NCBI GenBank assembly: GCA_024763185.1
Contig: JANTFY010000014.1
Coordinates: 1 to 21,256 of the forward strand
Origin: Gammaproteobacteria bacterium
GTDB lineage: Bacteria > Pseudomonadota > Gammaproteobacteria > GCA-001735895
Length of the DNA: 21,256 nucleotides
Direction of reading: 5' to 3'
The notes beneath the pieces are model-generated. The model was not told the origin of the DNA and searched no databases. It saw only the letters and a program-made list of their open reading frames with translations. The position numbers were made by a program, and so were the translations under genes. Below, one piece after another: positions 1 through 8,460 of this stretch (position 1 is the stretch's first letter; every line of letters starts with the position of its first letter).

Positions 1-39
1 ATGTACCTGCCAATCTTTCAACTTGGACAAGTTGTATAA
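1..39 (+). CDS. pilC: PilC, type IV pilus inner-membrane platform protein (3' end only)
   Basis: The first 39 bases are open in frame 1 and translate to MYLPIFQLGQVV followed by TAA. This is the usual ending of PilC/GspF-type platform proteins, which anchor the pilus assembly ATPase at the inner membrane. The next gene is pilD, and pilC-pilD is the classical order of the pil cluster. Only twelve residues are visible, so the call rests on that tail plus the neighbour. Confidence 0.7.
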   Translation: MYLPIFQLGQVV

Positions 40-49
40 ATTAAATTCA

Positions 50-919
50 GTGTTTACTCAAACCCTCTCTTTTTTCGAGCAACTGCCCTGGGCATTTTAT
101 ACTTGCGTGTTGCTATTGGGACTGCTGGTCGGTAGTTTTCTAAATGTCGTTATTTACCGCCTGCCCAAAATGATGCAGCGCGAATGGCGCAGTGATTGCC
201 TGGAATTTCTGGAGCAACCGGAAAAAAAGGAACAGGAAACCTTTAACCTGTGGGTACCTCGTTCCCGTTGTGGTCATTGTGGTCATCAGATTACGGCGCT
301 GGAAAATATACCCATCCTCAGTTACTTGTTGCTGGGTGGAAAATGCTCTTCCTGTAAAACGCCTATCTCTATTCGCTACCCGCTGGTGGAATTATTTACC
401 GGCCTGGTATCTTTTTGGGTTGCCTGGCATTTTGGGCTGAGTCTGCAAACAGCGTTTGCCCTGATTTTCAGCTGGAGTTTGATTGCCGCCAGTGGTATTG
501 ATATCGACCATAAGTTATTACCTGATAACATCACTTTGCCGCTACTTTGGCTTGGCATTCTGTTAGGGTATTTCAATGTATTTGTAGATCTGGAAACCAG
601 TGTCATTGGTGCCATGGCCGGCTATCTGAGCCTGTGGTCTGTTTATATTATTTTCAAACTGTTTACCGGCAAAGAAGGCATGGGTTATGGTGATTTTAAA
701 CTACTGGCCATGCTTGGCGCCTGGATGGGCTGGAAGATGCTGTTTGTCATCATTCTGACCTCATCACTGGTTGGGGCAACGGTAGGCATCACCATGATCC
801 TGCTGAAGAAAACCTCGCGCGGCACGCAGATTCCTTTCGGCCCTTATCTGGCAGCTGCGGGCTGGATCAGCCTTTTATACGGCGAAGAGCTCAACCGCTT
901 ATATTTCTCCTTTATATAA
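50..919 (+). CDS. pilD: Type IV prepilin peptidase / N-methyltransferase PilD
   Basis: PilD is a polytopic inner-membrane GXGD aspartyl protease. It removes the leader peptide of type IV prepilins and type II secretion pseudopilins and N-methylates the new N terminus. Numbering from a possible TTG at 23, the sequence shows the N-terminal membrane helix with LLGLLVGSFLNVVIYRLPKM, two CxxC pairs (Cys83/86 and Cys108/111) for the cytoplasmic zinc-binding methyltransferase region, the GIDIDHKLLPD stretch with the first catalytic aspartate (near 160), and GMGYGDFKLLAMLGAW with the second (Asp224). The GTG at 50 gives 289 residues and matches the usual distance to the first helix; TTG at 23, which would overlap pilC, is the alternative. 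Neither start has a clear ribosome binding site. Confidence 0.95.
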   Translation: MFTQTLSFFEQLPWAFYTCVLLLGLLVGSFLNVVIYRLPKMMQREWRSDCLEFLEQPEKKEQETFNLWVPRSRCGHCGHQITALENIPILSYLLLGGKCSSCKTPISIRYPLVELFTGLVSFWVAWHFGLSLQTAFALIFSWSLIAASGIDIDHKLLPDNITLPLLWLGILLGYFNVFVDLETSVIGAMAGYLSLWSVYIIFKLFTGKEGMGYGDFKLLAMLGAWMGWKMLFVIILTSSLVGATVGITMILLKKTSRGTQIPFGPYLAAAGWISLLYGEELNRLYFSFI

Positions 920-975
920 GTCTTACTTGTCTGTTAAAAGTATACTTCTATCTGGATATTTAAAGAGGAAATTAC

Positions 976-1575
976 ATGTTCCGAGTGGGACTTACTGGCG
1001 GTATAGCCTCCGGAAAATCCACCATAAGCCAATTGTTCAGTGATCTGGGCATCGATATAATCGACACCGATGTGATCAGTCACCAGTTGATGGAACCCGG
1101 CCAGCCTGCCTATCAACAAACGGTGAAACATTTCGGCGCACGGATTTTAAATAATAATAAAACCATCAACCGTTCCACTTTAAGAAAAATTGTATTTAAT
1201 CAGCCCGCCGAGAAAAAATGGCTGGAGAATATGATTCACCCCCTGATAAAACAACAGTCAGAAAGCGCTTTACAGTCAGCCACTTCCGATTACGCTTTAC
1301 TGGTCGTCCCCCTGATGTACGAAAGCGGGTTTAATGAGTTGGTCGATTACGTGATATCCATCGATTGCCCGACCACGGTCCAAAAAAAACGTTTAATTGA
1401 GCGCGATGGCATCAATGAACAACTGGCTGAAAAAATGATCCATTCTCAAATGCGCAATGATCATCGTCATGCCCGCGCTGACAGCAGCCTGGACAACCGC
1501 GAAAATAAGGATATCAGCAGCAAGGTGCTGCAAATGCACAAAAAACTTAAACGTATGGCATCACGATTCAAGTGA
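976..1575 (+). CDS. coaE: Dephospho-CoA kinase
   Basis: CoaE phosphorylates the 3'-hydroxyl of dephospho-CoA with ATP, the last step of coenzyme A synthesis in the cytoplasm. The N terminus FRVGLTGGIASGKST holds the Walker A motif (GGIASGKS, residues 8-15). It is followed by DTDVISHQL and the LLVVPLMYESG stretch typical of the family. At 199 residues it is close to the usual 200-206. A good Shine-Dalgarno GAGGA at 965-969 sits six bases before the ATG. pilD-coaE-zapD is a conserved gammaproteobacterial order. The usual small yacG gene is not found beside zapD here. Confidence 0.96.
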   Translation: MFRVGLTGGIASGKSTISQLFSDLGIDIIDTDVISHQLMEPGQPAYQQTVKHFGARILNNNKTINRSTLRKIVFNQPAEKKWLENMIHPLIKQQSESALQSATSDYALLVVPLMYESGFNELVDYVISIDCPTTVQKKRLIERDGINEQLAEKMIHSQMRNDHRHARADSSLDNRENKDISSKVLQMHKKLKRMASRFK

Positions 1576-1600
1576 GAGTTTTTTATGGTTCAGTTATAAT
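1572..1600 (+). promoter_or_regulatory. Putative sigma-70 promoter for zapD
   Basis: A perfect TATAAT at 1595-1600 lies 17 bases after GTGAGA (1572-1577, four of six matches to TTGACA, overlapping the coaE stop). A start near 1607 would leave a leader of about 23 bases before the zapD ATG. This suggests zapD can be expressed independently of coaE. It is inferred from sequence only. Confidence 0.4.
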
Positions 1601-1629
1601 TCCACAAATTTTTTTCCTCAGCCATTTCA

Positions 1630-2406
1630 ATGCCCAAGAAAACATTCATATTTGAACAGCCACTGAATGAAAGAGTTCGCATCATGCTGCGAATCGAGGC
1701 CTTGATCAACAAACTCGACTATTTTGCCAACCTGAATAACGACCACGCCAGTTATCATGCCATTTTAACCATTCTTGAAATTACCGCTTTGGTTGAACGC
1801 GGTGATATCAAGCAGGAATTGATCAAGGAGATGGAACGTCAACACAAGGTTTTAAACGCGTTGATTTCCCATCAAAGTGTGGATAAGTCGCGCCTGGAAC
1901 TGACCCTTAGCAAACTTAAACATGGGTTAAACAACATACACGCCATGGATGGTAAGCTCGGTGAACACCTTAAGAGAATAGATTTTCTGCTTACCATAAA
2001 ACAACGATCATCAATCCCCGGCGGCAGCTGTGATTTTGATTTACCTCAACTCAGGTATTGGCTTAACCGTGACTTCAATACCCGGCAGCATGACCTCAAA
2101 CGCTGGTCACAGCCCTATACTCAACTGTATAAAATGATCGATCTGGCACTCAATATTATTCGCGACAGTGCTCATGCCGAAAAAGTCGTTGCTCCCAACG
2201 GTTTTTTTCAGGAAACCCTGGACACCTCTCAAGCCAATCAGTTAATTCGCATTGAACTGCCACGCGATTGTGACATCTTTCCGGAAATCAGTGCGGGGAA
2301 ACACCGATACACCATTCGCTTTTTGCAGTCACAGCAAACCGTCGATCAAATACCCGTGCAATATAAACAGGATGTTGAATTCAAGCTGTTCCGTTGTTCC
2401 TTATAA
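1630..2406 (+). CDS. zapD: Cell division protein ZapD (DUF1342 / YacF family)
   Basis: ZapD is a cytoplasmic Z-ring-associated protein that binds the C-terminal tail of FtsZ and cross-links its filaments. The start FIFEQPLNERVRIMLRIEALI, the middle SIPGGSCDFDLPQLRYWL and the near-terminal DIFPEISAGKHRYTIRFL follow the E. coli YacF/ZapD pattern closely. At 258 residues it is slightly longer than the E. coli protein (247). There is no obvious Shine-Dalgarno before the ATG at 1630. It lies 54 bases after coaE, with a probable own promoter between. Downstream it converges on the Nudix gene with only 20 bases between stops, and no terminator hairpin is visible there. Confidence 0.94.
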   Translation: MPKKTFIFEQPLNERVRIMLRIEALINKLDYFANLNNDHASYHAILTILEITALVERGDIKQELIKEMERQHKVLNALISHQSVDKSRLELTLSKLKHGLNNIHAMDGKLGEHLKRIDFLLTIKQRSSIPGGSCDFDLPQLRYWLNRDFNTRQHDLKRWSQPYTQLYKMIDLALNIIRDSAHAEKVVAPNGFFQETLDTSQANQLIRIELPRDCDIFPEISAGKHRYTIRFLQSQQTVDQIPVQYKQDVEFKLFRCSL

Positions 2407-2426
2407 TAAGTCTCTGGTAGGCTGAT

Positions 2427-3413
2427 TCATCGCGTAAACCAGAAGTCGCTAATCCCGGCGACACCTACTGCTCCCTGAAAGCGTGCACTGCACAAGTCTT
2501 TGCGTCGAACTCCACCCAGGGCATAGGTTGGAATATTCACTTTTTTCACAATTTGTTTCAGCCCGTTCCAGCCTTTGGCTTTACGACCGGGATGGCTGGC
2601 GGTATCCCTGACCGTAGATAACAGTGCAAAATCACAATTAAGTCGCTCTGCCATTTTTAACTCTGCCAAATCATGGCAGGAAGCAGATACTTTACAGGCC
2701 TTATCAAAAGGACTGGATTGAAGTGACTGCAACACCAATGAATTAAGATGGCGCCATTGAAAAGATTCAAATAACGCGGATTGCAGGCTTTCAAGGCGCG
2801 GACGGTGAATAATGATGTCGGCATGATGATTTGCACCGACATTTCGCAATTTTTTCGCCACGTCAGCATAGGTTTTGTCATCCAACTGATGCGAGCGAAA
2901 CAACACCAGTGGATAATGCTGCCTTTCCATCAGTTGTTCAAATTGATCGAGATAGGATGATACGGATTGGCCGGGTATATCCGGCGTTATGAGCAAATGC
3001 GGTGCCAACGAAAGCGCCTTGAGCACGGGTTTATCGGCATCAGGAAAGTCATATTTGGTCAGGTCTTTCTGTTCAACCCACTTGATCTCCTGCTTCTCTC
3101 TACCTTTTGCCTGACCGGTATAATTCTTAATTTCCCATACATCCAGATGGATGTTTTTATCCTGATAACGATGGTAAACCGATTGAAACGGCAGGGCCGC
3201 ATGCACCATTATACCGGTCTCTTCCCGCAATTCGCGCTGCAAGGCAAAAAACCTCGATTCTCCAGGTTCCATCTTACCGCCAGGAAACTCCCACAAGTTT
3301 TCCAGGTGCTGGCCTTTTTTTCGCCGAGAAATCAGAATTTTGTTGGATTTGCGAGGGTGGCGAATAATACCCGCGACAACATGAATATAAGAATCAGCTG
3401 CGGTATTCGGCAT
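2427..3413 (-). CDS. Nudix hydrolase (MutT type) fused to a ThiE/TenI-like domain
   Basis: The N-terminal half is a MutT-like Nudix domain, expected to hydrolyse 8-oxo-dGTP or a related nucleotide. The complete Nudix box GX5EX7REUXEEXGU runs from Gly46 to Ile68 and is preceded by ENLWEFPGG. The C-terminal half (about 140-328) resembles thiamine-phosphate synthase/TenI barrels, with VSASCHDLAELKMAERLNC, DFALLSTVRDTASHPG and PTYALGGV. Such Nudix-ThiE fusions are known in gammaproteobacteria; what the second domain does is unclear. The ATG at 3413 gives 328 residues and starts 20 bases inside the end of argJ. An in-frame ATG at 3470 also exists, but it would extend the protein into argJ with unconserved-looking residues. 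argJ and secA lie upstream on the same strand, a standard neighbourhood for this gene. Confidence 0.92.
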   Translation of the reverse strand: MPNTAADSYIHVVAGIIRHPRKSNKILISRRKKGQHLENLWEFPGGKMEPGESRFFALQRELREETGIMVHAALPFQSVYHRYQDKNIHLDVWEIKNYTGQAKGREKQEIKWVEQKDLTKYDFPDADKPVLKALSLAPHLLITPDIPGQSVSSYLDQFEQLMERQHYPLVLFRSHQLDDKTYADVAKKLRNVGANHHADIIIHRPRLESLQSALFESFQWRHLNSLVLQSLQSSPFDKACKVSASCHDLAELKMAERLNCDFALLSTVRDTASHPGRKAKGWNGLKQIVKKVNIPTYALGGVRRKDLCSARFQGAVGVAGISDFWFTR

Positions 3414-4605
3414 TAATTTTAATATAATCGTAGGATAGGTCGGTGGTCCATACGGTAGTTGAAAACTCACCCAGATGCAGATTAACCCGGATAGTAATAT
3501 CCTGTTTTCTCATCTCGGTCTGCCCACGCTGTTCGTTGTAATCGGGATGAGGCAAGCCGTTTTCTATCAGGCAGACATCCCCCAAATAAAGATCAACACT
3601 ATCTATATCCAATTGCTCAAGCGGTGCCCGACCAATCGCTGCTAGAATTCGTCCCCAGTTTGCATCCGATGCGAACAAGGCCGTTTTTACCAGCGGTGAA
3701 TGTGCGATGGTATAGGCGAGATTATTGGCATCTTTCATCGATGCCGCGTGTTCGATTTTAACTTCAACAAATTTTGTAGCCCCTTCCCCATCGCGAATGA
3801 TGGCTTGAGCCAGCAGAGTAAATACTTCGTTCAGGGCCTGAATAAACTCGTGATTTTGACTATCGATCTGTACACCGCTTTTGCCGCTGGCCATTAACAC
3901 GCAAGCGTCATTGGTAGAGGTATCCCCATCTACCGTAATTGCATTAAAGGACAAGTCAACGGCCCGTTTTAAAAGACTGGAAAGCAGTTCATCAGCAATG
4001 ACGGCATCGGTTGCTATATAGGCAAGCATGGTCGCCATTTCGGGTTTGATCATGCCGGACCCTTTGCTGATACCGGTAATGGTGACCGGCTGGCCATTGA
4101 TATCAACGCGTCGACTCACTGCTTTGGGCAGTGTATCCGTGGTCATAATGCCCTTGGCGGCAGCCAGCCAGTTATTTTCATCCAGATGATCAAACATTTG
4201 TGGCAATGCCTGCGCTATTTTATCCACTGCCAGAGGTTCGCCAATCACACCTGTCGAAAAAGGCAACACGGCCTCGACATTCACCTTGCCGATATCGGCG
4301 ACTGCCTGACAGCTTTTCAAAGCATTTTCTTCACCCGCCAGCCCGGTACCGGCATTGGCATTACCGGAATTGATTAACAGGTAGCGCGGAGTATGTTGAC
4401 CGTGCAAATGCTGGCGCGCAACCGTAACCGGCGCGGCACAAAATTTATTGGTGGTGAAAACGGCACTTACGCTAGAGCCCCCCTCCAGTTCAATTAAAAC
4501 CAGGTCATCGATATTTTTATCCTTTTTAATTCCACAGTGACCGGCTGCCAGTTTGATACCTGGCACCGCCAACAGTTGATCAGGTTGATGCAGTCCAACA
4601 GCCAT
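3394..4605 (-). CDS. argJ: Bifunctional ornithine acetyltransferase / N-acetylglutamate synthase
   Basis: ArgJ transfers the acetyl group from N-acetylornithine to glutamate, recycling it in arginine synthesis; many versions also use acetyl-CoA. It is an Ntn-type enzyme that cleaves itself before a threonine. Here the site KPEMATMLAYIATDA places the nucleophile at Thr192, after Ala191, in the middle of the 403-residue chain. Other family signatures are LLINSGNANAGTG (76-88), AVFTTNKFCAAPV, ITVDGDTSTNDACVLMASG and KTALFASDANWGRILAAIGRA. It ends in NAEYRS, as many ArgJ proteins end in a short Y-R-S/T tail. It lies 21 bases after secA and overlaps the next gene by 20 bases, so it is probably in the same transcript. 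Confidence 0.97.
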   Translation of the reverse strand: MAVGLHQPDQLLAVPGIKLAAGHCGIKKDKNIDDLVLIELEGGSSVSAVFTTNKFCAAPVTVARQHLHGQHTPRYLLINSGNANAGTGLAGEENALKSCQAVADIGKVNVEAVLPFSTGVIGEPLAVDKIAQALPQMFDHLDENNWLAAAKGIMTTDTLPKAVSRRVDINGQPVTITGISKGSGMIKPEMATMLAYIATDAVIADELLSSLLKRAVDLSFNAITVDGDTSTNDACVLMASGKSGVQIDSQNHEFIQALNEVFTLLAQAIIRDGEGATKFVEVKIEHAASMKDANNLAYTIAHSPLVKTALFASDANWGRILAAIGRAPLEQLDIDSVDLYLGDVCLIENGLPHPDYNEQRGQTEMRKQDITIRVNLHLGEFSTTVWTTDLSYDYIKINAEYRS

Positions 4606-4626
4606 GGTTATTTAACCTACAGCCAC

Positions 4627-7326
4627 TCAGTTCAACTTGCCGTGGCATTGCTTGTATTTTTTGCCCGAACCACACCAGCAGGGTTCATTTCGACCCAGTT
4701 TCTTCTCTTTACGGACATAAGGCTGGTGAGAGGCCTGTGCATCCTGCTCACCCCCTGCGAGGACATTTTCGGCCGCCTCATGGGTCATCTCCATCCCTTC
4801 ATTTTCCGGATGGTGTTGCTCCAGGGCTTCCACCTGTTCCTCATCTTTCACCTGTATACGGGTAAGAATGGATATGGCTTCAGCCTTGATACTTTCCAGC
4901 ATGGCCGTGAACATTTCAAATGATTCACGCTTGTACTCCTGAATTGGATTTTTCTGCGCATAACCGCGGAGGCCGATACCCTGACGCAGGTGATCCATCG
5001 AAGCCAAGTGATCTTTCCAGTGTCGATCCAGCACGATAAGCATGATTTCCTTCTCATAACGTCTGGCTATATCGCTACCGACCAGCTCCACTTTTTGCTG
5101 GTAGACCTGTTCGAAATGATCACAGATTTTCTCCAGAATCAGGTCTTCATGCAGATGATCATCTTCATCAATCCATTGCTGGATCGGTAGTTCTTCATCA
5201 AATTCTTTTTTAAGGGCATCGGTAAGGCCTTCGATGTCCCATTGTTCATCAATACTGCCAGCCGGCACATAGGACCTGAACAGGCTCTCCATCACATCCC
5301 GACGCATGTCTTTAATGGCCTGTTCTATACTATCCGCTTTAAGCAGGTCATCGCGCTGCTGATAGATGACCTTACGTTGGTCATTCGCCACGTCATCGTA
5401 TTCGAGTAAATGTTTACGAATATCAAAGTTGTGTGCTTCAACCTTTCGTTGCGCATTCTCAATCGCCTTGGTTACCCAGGGATGCTCTATCGCCTCGCCC
5501 TCTTCCATACCCAGTTTCTGCATCAAACCGGATACTTTTTCAGATGCAAATATCCGCATCAGGGTATCTTCCATTGACAGATAAAAACGGGTAGAACCTG
5601 GATCCCCCTGCCGTCCGGAACGTCCTCTGAGCTGATTATCAATACGACGAGACTCATGGCGCTCAGTACCGATTATGTGCAATCCGCCAGCTTCCAAAAC
5701 CTGGGCATGGCGTTTTTCCCATTCCTGCTTGATGGCTTTATGCTTATCGGCTTCCTCTTCGGCCATGTTCTTTAAATGAAACTCGTAGTTTCCCCCCAGC
5801 ACGATATCCGTTCCCCGGCCCGCCATATTGGTGGCAATGGTCACCGCACCTGGCAAACCCGCATCGGCGATGATGCCCGCTTCCTTTTCGTGCTGTTTGG
5901 CGTTCAATGTTTGATGTTTGATTTTGTCTTTTGTCAGCATGGAGGAGAGATATTCGGAGATCTCTACCGAAGTCGTACCCACCAGAACAGGCTGCTTTCT
6001 TTTCACGCAATCTTTAATATCTTCGATCACGGCCTGGTATTTCTCCTTGGCCGTCAGATAAATCAAATCACCTTTATCATCTCTGATCATCGGCTTATGT
6101 GTCGGCACCACAACGACTTCGAGACCATAAATCTGTTGGAATTCAAAAGCCTCGGTATCCGCCGTACCGGTCATACCCGACAACTTGTCATACAAGCGGA
6201 AGTAATTCTGGAAAGTAATGGATGCAATGGTCTGGTTTTCATGCTGAATCTGCACACCTTCCTTTGCCTCTACGGCCTGATGCAGGCCATCTGACCAGCG
6301 CCTACCTGGCATGGTACGCCCGGTAAACTCATCCACGATAACAACTTCATTATTCTGGACGATGTAATCCACGTCTTTATGGTATATGGCATGCGCGCGC
6401 ATGGCTGCATTTAAATGGTGTACCAGTGAGATATTGGTTGCATCGTAAAGGCTTTCACCCACGGTTAACAAACCGGCCTGCACGAGTAGATTTTCAGCAG
6501 TTTCATGACCATCTTCCGTCAGGAAAACCTGCTTGTTCTTTTCATCAATCGTATAATCACCCGGGCCATCCTCTGTTTCAACTTTCTTCAGGTTTGGCAC
6601 CAGTGCATTCATTTTTGCATACAGCTCTGAACTGTCGCTAGCCTGACCGGATATAATCAAAGGTGTCCTGGCTTCGTCGATCAGAATTGAATCCACTTCA
6701 TCCACGATGGCAAAATTCAACTCTCTCTGTACCCGTTCTTGCAGCGAAAACGACAGGTTGTCATGCATGTAATCAAAGCCAAACTGGTTATTGGTACCGT
6801 AGGTGATATCTGCTTTATAGGCTTCCCGCTTTTCATCATAGTCCATCGTGCTGAGGACCACGCCAACACTCAGACCCAGAAAGTTATACAGTTCACCCAT
6901 CCATTTACTGTCGCGTTCCGCCAGATAATCATTGACGGTAACCACGTGTACACCTTTACCACTGATTGCATTAAGGTATGCCGCCAATGTTGCAACCAGC
7001 GTTTTACCTTCACCGGTACGCATTTCCGTGATCTGGTTGTTATTCAGAATCATGCCGCCAATCATTTGAACATCATAGTGGCGCATTCCCAAAACCCGGG
7101 AAGATGCTTCTCGACAAACGGCGAAGGCTTCGACCAACAGTTGTTCCAGTTTTTCTCCCTGCTCGAACCGCTGTTTGAATTCATTGGTTTTATCGGCGAG
7201 TTGTTCATCGCTCAATGCCTGCATATCTGCTTCCAGAGCATTGATTTTAATGACATTCTGACGCAGCGATTTAATTATTCGATCATTACGACTACCGAAT
7301 ATTTTTCTGAAAATTTTTGAAAACAT
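4627..7326 (-). CDS. secA: Preprotein translocase ATPase SecA
   Basis: SecA is the motor that pushes unfolded preproteins through SecYEG, cycling between the cytoplasm and the inner membrane. The sequence is full length (899 residues). Visible landmarks are Walker A MRTGEGKT (102-109), Walker B DEVDSILIDEARTPLIISG from 209, the TNMAGRGTDIVLGG and RIDNQLRGRSGRQGDPG helicase motifs, and a C-terminal zinc/SecB-binding tail with Cys883, Cys885, Cys894 and His895. The long acidic linker before the tail is also typical. There is no strong Shine-Dalgarno before the ATG. The upstream leader contains no secM gene, so the E. coli-type arrest control is not seen. The M23 peptidase and lpxC precede it, as in Pseudomonas. 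Confidence 0.98.
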   Translation of the reverse strand: MFSKIFRKIFGSRNDRIIKSLRQNVIKINALEADMQALSDEQLADKTNEFKQRFEQGEKLEQLLVEAFAVCREASSRVLGMRHYDVQMIGGMILNNNQITEMRTGEGKTLVATLAAYLNAISGKGVHVVTVNDYLAERDSKWMGELYNFLGLSVGVVLSTMDYDEKREAYKADITYGTNNQFGFDYMHDNLSFSLQERVQRELNFAIVDEVDSILIDEARTPLIISGQASDSSELYAKMNALVPNLKKVETEDGPGDYTIDEKNKQVFLTEDGHETAENLLVQAGLLTVGESLYDATNISLVHHLNAAMRAHAIYHKDVDYIVQNNEVVIVDEFTGRTMPGRRWSDGLHQAVEAKEGVQIQHENQTIASITFQNYFRLYDKLSGMTGTADTEAFEFQQIYGLEVVVVPTHKPMIRDDKGDLIYLTAKEKYQAVIEDIKDCVKRKQPVLVGTTSVEISEYLSSMLTKDKIKHQTLNAKQHEKEAGIIADAGLPGAVTIATNMAGRGTDIVLGGNYEFHLKNMAEEEADKHKAIKQEWEKRHAQVLEAGGLHIIGTERHESRRIDNQLRGRSGRQGDPGSTRFYLSMEDTLMRIFASEKVSGLMQKLGMEEGEAIEHPWVTKAIENAQRKVEAHNFDIRKHLLEYDDVANDQRKVIYQQRDDLLKADSIEQAIKDMRRDVMESLFRSYVPAGSIDEQWDIEGLTDALKKEFDEELPIQQWIDEDDHLHEDLILEKICDHFEQVYQQKVELVGSDIARRYEKEIMLIVLDRHWKDHLASMDHLRQGIGLRGYAQKNPIQEYKRESFEMFTAMLESIKAEAISILTRIQVKDEEQVEALEQHHPENEGMEMTHEAAENVLAGGEQDAQASHQPYVRKEKKLGRNEPCWCGSGKKYKQCHGKLN

Positions 7327-7444
7327 AGAATGGGCTTTTGATTTATTTACGTAATTTGGTGAAACCCCAAAATCTTCGATTTGCGAGGAGTCCTTAACCT
7401 GAAACCTTATTTACAATGAGTCTCAAGATAAATATAAGCTGCGC

Positions 7445-7473
7445 ATTATAATTCAAGGCAACAGATGAGGATA
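7445..7473 (-). promoter_or_regulatory. Putative secA promoter and long leader
   Basis: In the 207-base gap between the M23 gene and secA, the minus strand has a perfect -10 TATAAT (7445-7450). Its -35 at 17-base spacing is weak (TATCCT, 7468-7473). A start near 7438 would give a leader of about 110 bases. The leader contains a small hairpin (AAATC/GATTT, 7370-7382) but no coding sequence resembling secM. The -10 is convincing; the promoter as a whole is only probable. Confidence 0.4.
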
Positions 7474-7533
7474 TTGTTTATTGGTACTGTTATAAAAACA
7501 ATACGCAAAAAGGACATAGCAGGAATAGAACGG

Positions 7534-8448
7534 CTAACTTGAGGCGTTGATGAATTTCATCGGATTGACCTGGCGTCCATTCTTCAAGACTTCAAAATGA
7601 ACATGGGGGCCGGTTGAACGACCGGATGAACCAATTTCAGCAATCTGGAATCCTTTTTCAACGGTGTCACCTACCGATACCAGTAATTTAGAATTATGAC
7701 CGTAGCGTGTGGTATAGCCATTACCGTGATTGATATCGATAACCTGGCCATAACCATAACGTGAACCGGCAAAGGTAACCACACCCTTGGCTACAGCAAT
7801 CACCGGACCACCCATTTTACCGGCAAAATCGATACCCTTGTGCATCTCTTTCTTACCCGAAATGGGATGAGTACGCATGCCATAATAAGAAGACAACCAG
7901 CCACTGGTAATAGGACGACCGCTGGGGCGAACCTCTTTGAGAAGATTACGGTTTAACAATAACTCTTCGAGTACCGCCAGTTGATTTTCACGATTTCTTA
8001 AACTCTTGGATAGCTGATCAATTGCCTTATGCAATTCAGTTGAATCAACCGTGGTCTGGGTCACTACCTCAGGACCACCTACCGCCGGGGTATGGCTGAA
8101 ATCAAACTCACCTTTATCGATTTTTGCCATCTGTATTAATTTTTGACCCAATGCATCCAGTCTATTGACATGAGCCTGCATCAAACCCAGACGCGAAGAC
8201 AGAGCCTCGACGCTGGCATCTGATTCCTGTTTCAAGCTGTCTAAATCCAGTTGTTGCTGGTGAATGGTATTGCGCCACTCTGAAACATCCACACTGTGCT
8301 CAGGCTCCTGCCCCAACCAGTAACCCATGTAACCTATGCCACCGCCGAAAAGTGCCAGAAATAACACCAAAAAAACATAATGCACGGGTTTGCATAACCC
8401 GATTGTGCAGAGTGTGCCTTTGTTGGGTGACAGGAATATGATATTCAA
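7534..8448 (-). CDS. Membrane-anchored M23 (LytM/lysostaphin-type) metallopeptidase
   Basis: This protein is expected to cleave or regulate cleavage of peptidoglycan cross-links in the periplasm. Layout: a short cytoplasmic N terminus, one membrane segment at about 24-46 (VHYVFLVLFLALFGGGIGYM), a likely coiled coil at about 55-115, a second helical stretch at 135-165, then the M23 domain from about 180. The metal-site motifs are HKGIDFAG (His and Asp) and HVHFEV (the HxH), so the site looks intact and the protein probably active. It starts at a TTG, supported by a GAGGA Shine-Dalgarno seven bases upstream and only 12 bases after the lpxC stop. It is therefore probably translated from the lpxC transcript. 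The same gene sits between lpxC and secA in other gammaproteobacteria. No gene name is certain. Confidence 0.9.
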   Translation of the reverse strand: MNIIFLSPNKGTLCTIGLCKPVHYVFLVLFLALFGGGIGYMGYWLGQEPEHSVDVSEWRNTIHQQQLDLDSLKQESDASVEALSSRLGLMQAHVNRLDALGQKLIQMAKIDKGEFDFSHTPAVGGPEVVTQTTVDSTELHKAIDQLSKSLRNRENQLAVLEELLLNRNLLKEVRPSGRPITSGWLSSYYGMRTHPISGKKEMHKGIDFAGKMGGPVIAVAKGVVTFAGSRYGYGQVIDINHGNGYTTRYGHNSKLLVSVGDTVEKGFQIAEIGSSGRSTGPHVHFEVLKNGRQVNPMKFINASS

Positions 8449-8460
8449 CTGGGCGTCCTC

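Noticed and set aside
938..947. 10-base palindrome AAGTATACTT between pilD and coaE
   Set aside because: Short and AT-rich; no second copy was noticed and no regulator can be named.
6739..7320. 193-residue plus-strand frame, and other long plus-strand frames at 5776 and 4537
   Set aside because: All lie antisense within secA or argJ, whose motifs are unmistakable; they lack supported starts.
7470..7500. ATTGTTT / AAACAAT hairpin after the M23 gene
   Set aside because: Seven AT-rich pairs with a long loop and no following T run; not a convincing terminator.
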